Origin: Palsa-459 sp035937595
Lineage (GTDB): Bacteria; Actinomycetota; Acidimicrobiia; Acidimicrobiales; RAAP-2
Assembly (NCBI GenBank): GCA_035937595.1
Contig: DASZHS010000053.1
Span: 1-33,249 of the forward strand
Direction: 5' to 3'
DNA: 33,249 bases
Positions 30,580 through 33,249 of the stretch are shown one piece after another; the stretch's first letter is position 1; the number at the start of each line of letters is the position of its first letter. The position numbers and the translations under genes are program-made. The notes under the pieces were generated by a model. That model saw only the letters and a program-made list of their open reading frames with translations, made no database searches and was not told where the DNA came from.

Positions 30580-31209
30580 GTGAGGAAGCAACTTCTGTTC
30601 GGCACAGGGACGGTGCTGACGATCGTCGCAATGTCGCTGGCCAGTGCCGGCCCGGCGTTCGCCGACAAGGGCGGCCACCCGGGCAAGGGCGGCCACCACA
30701 GCCCGGTCGTCGCCACGGGCACCACGACCTGCAACTTCCACGGCACGCTGTCGGCGGCGGCGGGTGCGACGGTATCGATCGCAGGGAACCTGACCCCGCA
30801 CAAGCACACGAAGGCCTGCACGAGCAGCGGCGGGACGAAGCTGCGGACGGGACACCTCTCGAGGTCCCCGCTGGCCAGCACGACGACCACGGCGGGCATC
30901 TGCAGCCTGCTCACCGGCGGCACCCTTCCGGACGTCGCAGGGGGCACGATCTGGTGGTCCCCGAAGCCCAAGGTCGCCGCGTCGACGGGTGTCGCCCTGA
31001 CCGGCGGCTCGGTGTCGGTGGTGACCATCAGCGGGGACGCCTTCCTGCAGATCGCCTACACCGGCGGGAGCGTCGCGGGTGGCTCGTTCACCAACGCGAG
31101 CGGAGGCGCACTGACGACCACGAGCAGGGACGACGTCGCCGCACTGACCGCCGCCTGCGCGACCGGCCCGGTGGACTCGATCGCGATCTCGGGCACGATC
31201 ACCCTCTAG
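30580..31209 (+). CDS. Secreted protein of unknown function
   Basis: I do not recognise a domain. The 209-residue product has a clear signal peptide (MRKQLLFGTGTVLTIVAMSLASAGPAFA, cleavage before DKGGH). The mature part begins with a glycine/histidine/lysine-rich stretch (DKGGHPGKGGHHS) and continues with serine-, threonine- and glycine-rich beta-strand sequence ending in DSIAISGTITL. Four cysteines in the mature part (TTCNFHG, KACTSSG, AGICSLL, TAACATG) could form two disulfides. The GTG at 30580 is chosen because GGAGG lies five bases upstream; the in-frame ATG 12 bases earlier has no ribosome-binding site and would put charge-poor residues before the signal. A surface or matrix protein is the likely class. 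Confidence 0.75.
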   Translation: MRKQLLFGTGTVLTIVAMSLASAGPAFADKGGHPGKGGHHSPVVATGTTTCNFHGTLSAAAGATVSIAGNLTPHKHTKACTSSGGTKLRTGHLSRSPLASTTTTAGICSLLTGGTLPDVAGGTIWWSPKPKVAASTGVALTGGSVSVVTISGDAFLQIAYTGGSVAGGSFTNASGGALTTTSRDDVAALTAACATGPVDSIAISGTITL

Positions 31210-31221
31210 GAGCATCGTTGA

Positions 31222-31263
31222 CGGCGGGCACGCGAGCGAGACACCTCGCCCGCGTGCCCGCCG
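31222..31263 (+). terminator. Strong hairpin after 30580 gene
   Basis: CGGCGGGCACGCG (31222-31234) pairs with CGCGTGCCCGCCG (31251-31263). After one A/C mismatch, GCGAG pairs with CTCGC around the loop ACAC. That makes 18 pairs starting 13 bases after the stop, with no T-run. Confidence 0.75.
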
Positions 31264-31444
31264 CGCACGATCAGCGTGGCCCGCACCACTCGCACGCACT
31301 GCGACGCGTGCCACCGGTACCGGGATCGCCGACCTCGGCAGGTCCAGCACGTGCACGTCGGTCACCAGAAGCATGACGAACCGTTCGTGACACGTCCATG
31401 CGTGTCGGTGTCGCCTCACCCGGGATCGCGCTGACACGCAGGGC

Positions 31445-31450
31445 TAGTGT
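31445..31450 (+). promoter_or_regulatory. -10 candidate of metallopeptidase-like gene
   Basis: TAGTGT matches TANNNT. The predicted start near 31457 leaves a 25-base leader with AAGGGGG before the ATG at 31482. Confidence 0.4.
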
Positions 31451-31481
31451 CTCGAGGTCAGCTACGACAAGGGGGTCTTCA

Positions 31482-32345
31482 ATGCAGCTTCGATCCACTC
31501 GTTGCCTCCGTGCATGGCCCCTGGGAACGGCCCTCCTCGGTGGCGTCGCGGCGATGGCGCTGGTCGCCGGTCCCGCCGTCGCCACCGCGGGCGCCCCGTC
31601 GGGCGCCCTCGTGTCGGGGCTCGGCGTCAAGGGTGCCCACGTCAAGGCGGCGAGCGGCGGCAACCTCATCGACCACGGCGGCAAGGTGCTGCCGGGCTCG
31701 AACACCTACGCCTTGTGGTGGGGGCCGTCCGCGGCGTGGTCGTCCGACGTGCAGAGCGGCATCGGCACCTTCTTCTCGGGCCTGAGCGGCTCGAGCTTCC
31801 TCAACACCGCGACCCAGTACATGCGTGGCGCGGGGGTCAGCTCGACCTACAAGGGGGCTGCGTTCGACGCCTCGACACCGCCGAGGAAGATCAGCCCCTC
31901 GGTGCTGGGCAAGGAGATCGCCGCGGTGTACGGGAACGCCCTCGACCCGTCGGGCGTGTACTTCGTGTTCACGAGCAACTTCCCGAGGGGCGGCAACTTC
32001 TGCGCGTGGCACTCGTACGCGTCCGTCAACGGACAGTCGATCGCCGTCGCGTACATGCCCAACACCACCGGCGTCGCGGGCTGTGATCCCGGCAACCTCT
32101 ACGGCGTGAGCGGCTCGGAGGGACTGCGCTCGCTCGTGAACGTCACCTCCCATGAGTTCATGGAGGCCATCACCGACACCCTGCCGGCGAATGCCACCTA
32201 TGGCTGGATCGACGCCGGCGGCGCCGAGATCGGTGACAAGTGCGCGTGGACGTTCGGGGGTCCCGTCACGTTGAAGAACGGCTCGGTCTGGCAGCTGCAG
32301 CAGGAGTGGAGCAACACCGTGAGCGGGTGCGTCCAGACCACGTAA
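31482..32345 (+). CDS. Secreted HE-motif metallopeptidase-like protein
   Basis: The 287-residue product has a signal peptide (LGTALLGGVAAMALVAGPAVATAGA). A domain follows with WWGPSAAW, the sequence VTSHEFMEAITDTLP and then YGWIDAGGAEIGDKCAW. The combination of HExxEAxTD with a downstream GWxDxxGxEIGDxC is known from a family of uncharacterised bacterial secreted proteins related to the phosphate-induced/EXORDIUM group, in which the His and Glu resemble a zinc site. Protease activity is not shown. Four cysteines suggest disulfides. The ATG at 31482 is preferred over an in-frame upstream start because it begins the signal peptide and is preceded by AAGGGGG. The gene ends in a strong hairpin. 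Confidence 0.75.
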   Translation: MQLRSTRCLRAWPLGTALLGGVAAMALVAGPAVATAGAPSGALVSGLGVKGAHVKAASGGNLIDHGGKVLPGSNTYALWWGPSAAWSSDVQSGIGTFFSGLSGSSFLNTATQYMRGAGVSSTYKGAAFDASTPPRKISPSVLGKEIAAVYGNALDPSGVYFVFTSNFPRGGNFCAWHSYASVNGQSIAVAYMPNTTGVAGCDPGNLYGVSGSEGLRSLVNVTSHEFMEAITDTLPANATYGWIDAGGAEIGDKCAWTFGGPVTLKNGSVWQLQQEWSNTVSGCVQTT

Positions 32346-32382
32346 CGCGATACGACGCCAGCGTGGCGGTGGTCGCGCGGTG

Positions 32383-32426
32383 GAGGAGGCGGGTAGACGG
32401 CCGGTTGGCCGTGTGCCCGCCTCTTC
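32383..32426 (+). terminator. Long hairpin after metallopeptidase-like gene
   Basis: GAGGAGGCGGG (32383-32393) pairs with CCCGCCTCTTC (32416-32426) with one G-T pair. Inside, ACGGCC-GGTT-GGCCGT forms a perfect 6-pair tip. It starts 37 bases after the stop and has no T-run. Confidence 0.65.
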
Positions 32427-32727
32427 TGCGCCGTGCGGGTGCGCACCTCGGCTCCGCGGGCAGTCTGCGCGCCGCCGCCGCACGAAGAGCAGCGGGCGGT
32501 GTGTGCCAAGTGCTCGTCACGGTCACAGCGCCTGGATGGGTGGCTTCTGGGTGCCCAGCAGCAACACTGCCGCGAGCAGGACCATCAGGACGGCAGCCCG
32601 CCGACGACGAAGGTGTGGGGCCGGTCGATCGACGTCACGGAACCAGAGGCGTCGAGGAGCGATCGTGTCGGAAGGAGAGCCCATCTCCGAAGGGACGTCT
32701 CCACCTTCGGCGTGGTCAGCACGCAGC

Positions 32728-32756
32728 GCGACGCGAGCCAGGTCCTCGCTCGTCGC
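32728..32756 (-). terminator. Hairpin directly after Ig-like gene
   Basis: GCGACG-CGAG and CTCG-CT-CGTCGC pair with a 2-base bulge around a 7-base loop. On the minus strand it follows the stop codon immediately. Confidence 0.5.
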
Positions 32757-33249
32757 TCACTTGACGACGGTGAGGGAGGTTGCGCTCGACTTCGAAGGCT
32801 TGAGGTTCTTGCTGCCGGCATACGAGGCCGTGACCGCGTAGATCCCCTTCGGAAGCTGCGCCGATGACAGCTTGCACGACGCCTTGCCGGAGGACAGCTT
32901 GAGCTTGCACAGGGTCTTCGAGGGGGTCTTGATCGTCACGCTCCCTTTGGGCGTCACGCCGGGGTACTGGGGCAGCACCTTGACCGTGAGACGCTCGACG
33001 TGCTCGCTCCCAACGGCGATGCTGGCCTTGGAGAGACCCAGCGACGTCGTGGAGCTGGCGCGTCCAACCTTCACGTTGAGTCCCGTCGGGCTGGTCGATC
33101 GATCCCAGCTCGAGTCCCCCGGGTAAGACGCGACGAGGGCGTTCTGTCCGACGGATCCCTCGATGACCGCGCAAGAGCCGGTCGAGCTCCCTCCCGTGCC
33201 CGAGAGCGGCGCCGTGCACATCTGGGTGCCCAACGTGACGGTGACGGCG
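32757..33249 (-). CDS. Ig-like repeat exoprotein, N-terminal part outside window
   Basis: Only the C-terminal 163 or so residues are in the window; the frame stays open to the right edge and reads AVTVTLGTQMCTAP, the middle of a beta strand, so the start lies beyond 33249. Two bacterial Ig-like repeats are visible. The first ends LVASYPGDSSWDRSTSPTGLNV. The second ends VTASYAGSKNLKPSKSSATSLTVVK, with the YxGDxxxxxSxS pattern of the Big_3_5 type, often repeated many times in large actinobacterial surface proteins. Cysteine pairs occur in each unit (C6/C21 counted from the TTG at 33233; CKLKLSSGKASC). It is convergent with the metallopeptidase-like gene. Confidence 0.8.
   Translation of the reverse strand, partial: AVTVTLGTQMCTAPLSGTGGSSTGSCAVIEGSVGQNALVASYPGDSSWDRSTSPTGLNVKVGRASSTTSLGLSKASIAVGSEHVERLTVKVLPQYPGVTPKGSVTIKTPSKTLCKLKLSSGKASCKLSSAQLPKGIYAVTASYAGSKNLKPSKSSATSLTVVK

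Larger units (their letters stand above)
32346..32756. other. Intergenic region with convergent terminators
   Basis: These 411 bases hold a hairpin at each end (32383-32426 and 32728-32756). Between them I see no convincing gene; the open frames lack signal peptides, start sites and recognisable domains. Confidence 0.65.

Noticed and set aside
32427..32727. Short open frames in the gap before the Ig-like gene
   Set aside because: They overlap in several frames, lack start signals and recognisable sequence, and lie between two terminator hairpins.
1..33249. tRNA, rRNA, CRISPR arrays, insertion sequences
   Set aside because: I looked for cloverleaf-like sequence, regularly spaced repeats and transposase motifs and saw none; a covariance scan would be needed to exclude small RNAs.

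Overview
The window is a very GC-rich, densely packed bacterial chromosome segment. The gene families (RsuA/RluB-type pseudouridine synthase next to scpAB, TlyA-HAD-NadK-RecN block, TraR/DksA zinc-finger protein beside an M50 protease, DUF4232, phosphotransferase/DUF6285) and the start-codon use (mostly GTG) point to a high-GC actinobacterium, possibly of the class Acidimicrobiia. That placement is inference from gene content, not from a marker phylogeny.

Layout. 34-1817 (+): two overlapping membrane-protein genes that both carry a pore-loop-like segment. 1810-5273 (-): DUF512/PDZ radical-SAM-like protein, der, a small zinc-ribbon membrane protein, and a gamma-carbonic-anhydrase-like protein. 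5324-7262 (+): ispH and a GT2 glycosyltransferase. 7225-13389 (-): scpA-scpB-rluB-aroH-tyrA-aroA-cmk-plsC, a housekeeping run joining chromosome condensation, ribosome modification, aromatic amino-acid synthesis, nucleotide metabolism and lipid synthesis. 13474-14451 (+): trpS. 14453-23091 (-): usp-HAD-tlyA-nadK-recN, then pyrG-nudix-xerD, then a TraR/DksA-type protein and an M50 protease. From 23387 rightward the character changes to accessory genes: a TetR regulator, a secreted seven-blade beta-propeller, a DUF4232 protein, a CrtC/AttH-like protein coupled to a phosphotransferase-DUF6285 fusion, a VOC protein, a GNAT, and then four predicted secreted proteins (FnIII pair, unknown, HE-motif metallopeptidase-like, Ig-like) separated by long intergenic regions with strong hairpins.

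The most striking signal is regulatory. Ten start codons on both strands are preceded, always at exactly six nucleotides, by a TANNNT hexamer (TAGCGT, TAGGCT, TAGCCT, TAACGT, TACGCT, TAGGGT). This is the geometry of a -10 element placing transcription start on the first base of the start codon, that is, leaderless mRNAs. Two of these hexamers contain the TAG stop codon of the preceding gene. One does not serve an annotated gene: it precedes a ten-codon reading frame whose TGA overlaps the ATG of pyrG, a candidate leaderless leader peptide controlling CTP synthase. By contrast, the secreted-protein genes on the right use classical Shine-Dalgarno leaders. Within operons, seven junctions use a four-base GTGA start/stop overlap.

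No tRNA, rRNA, CRISPR array, insertion sequence or prophage gene was recognised.
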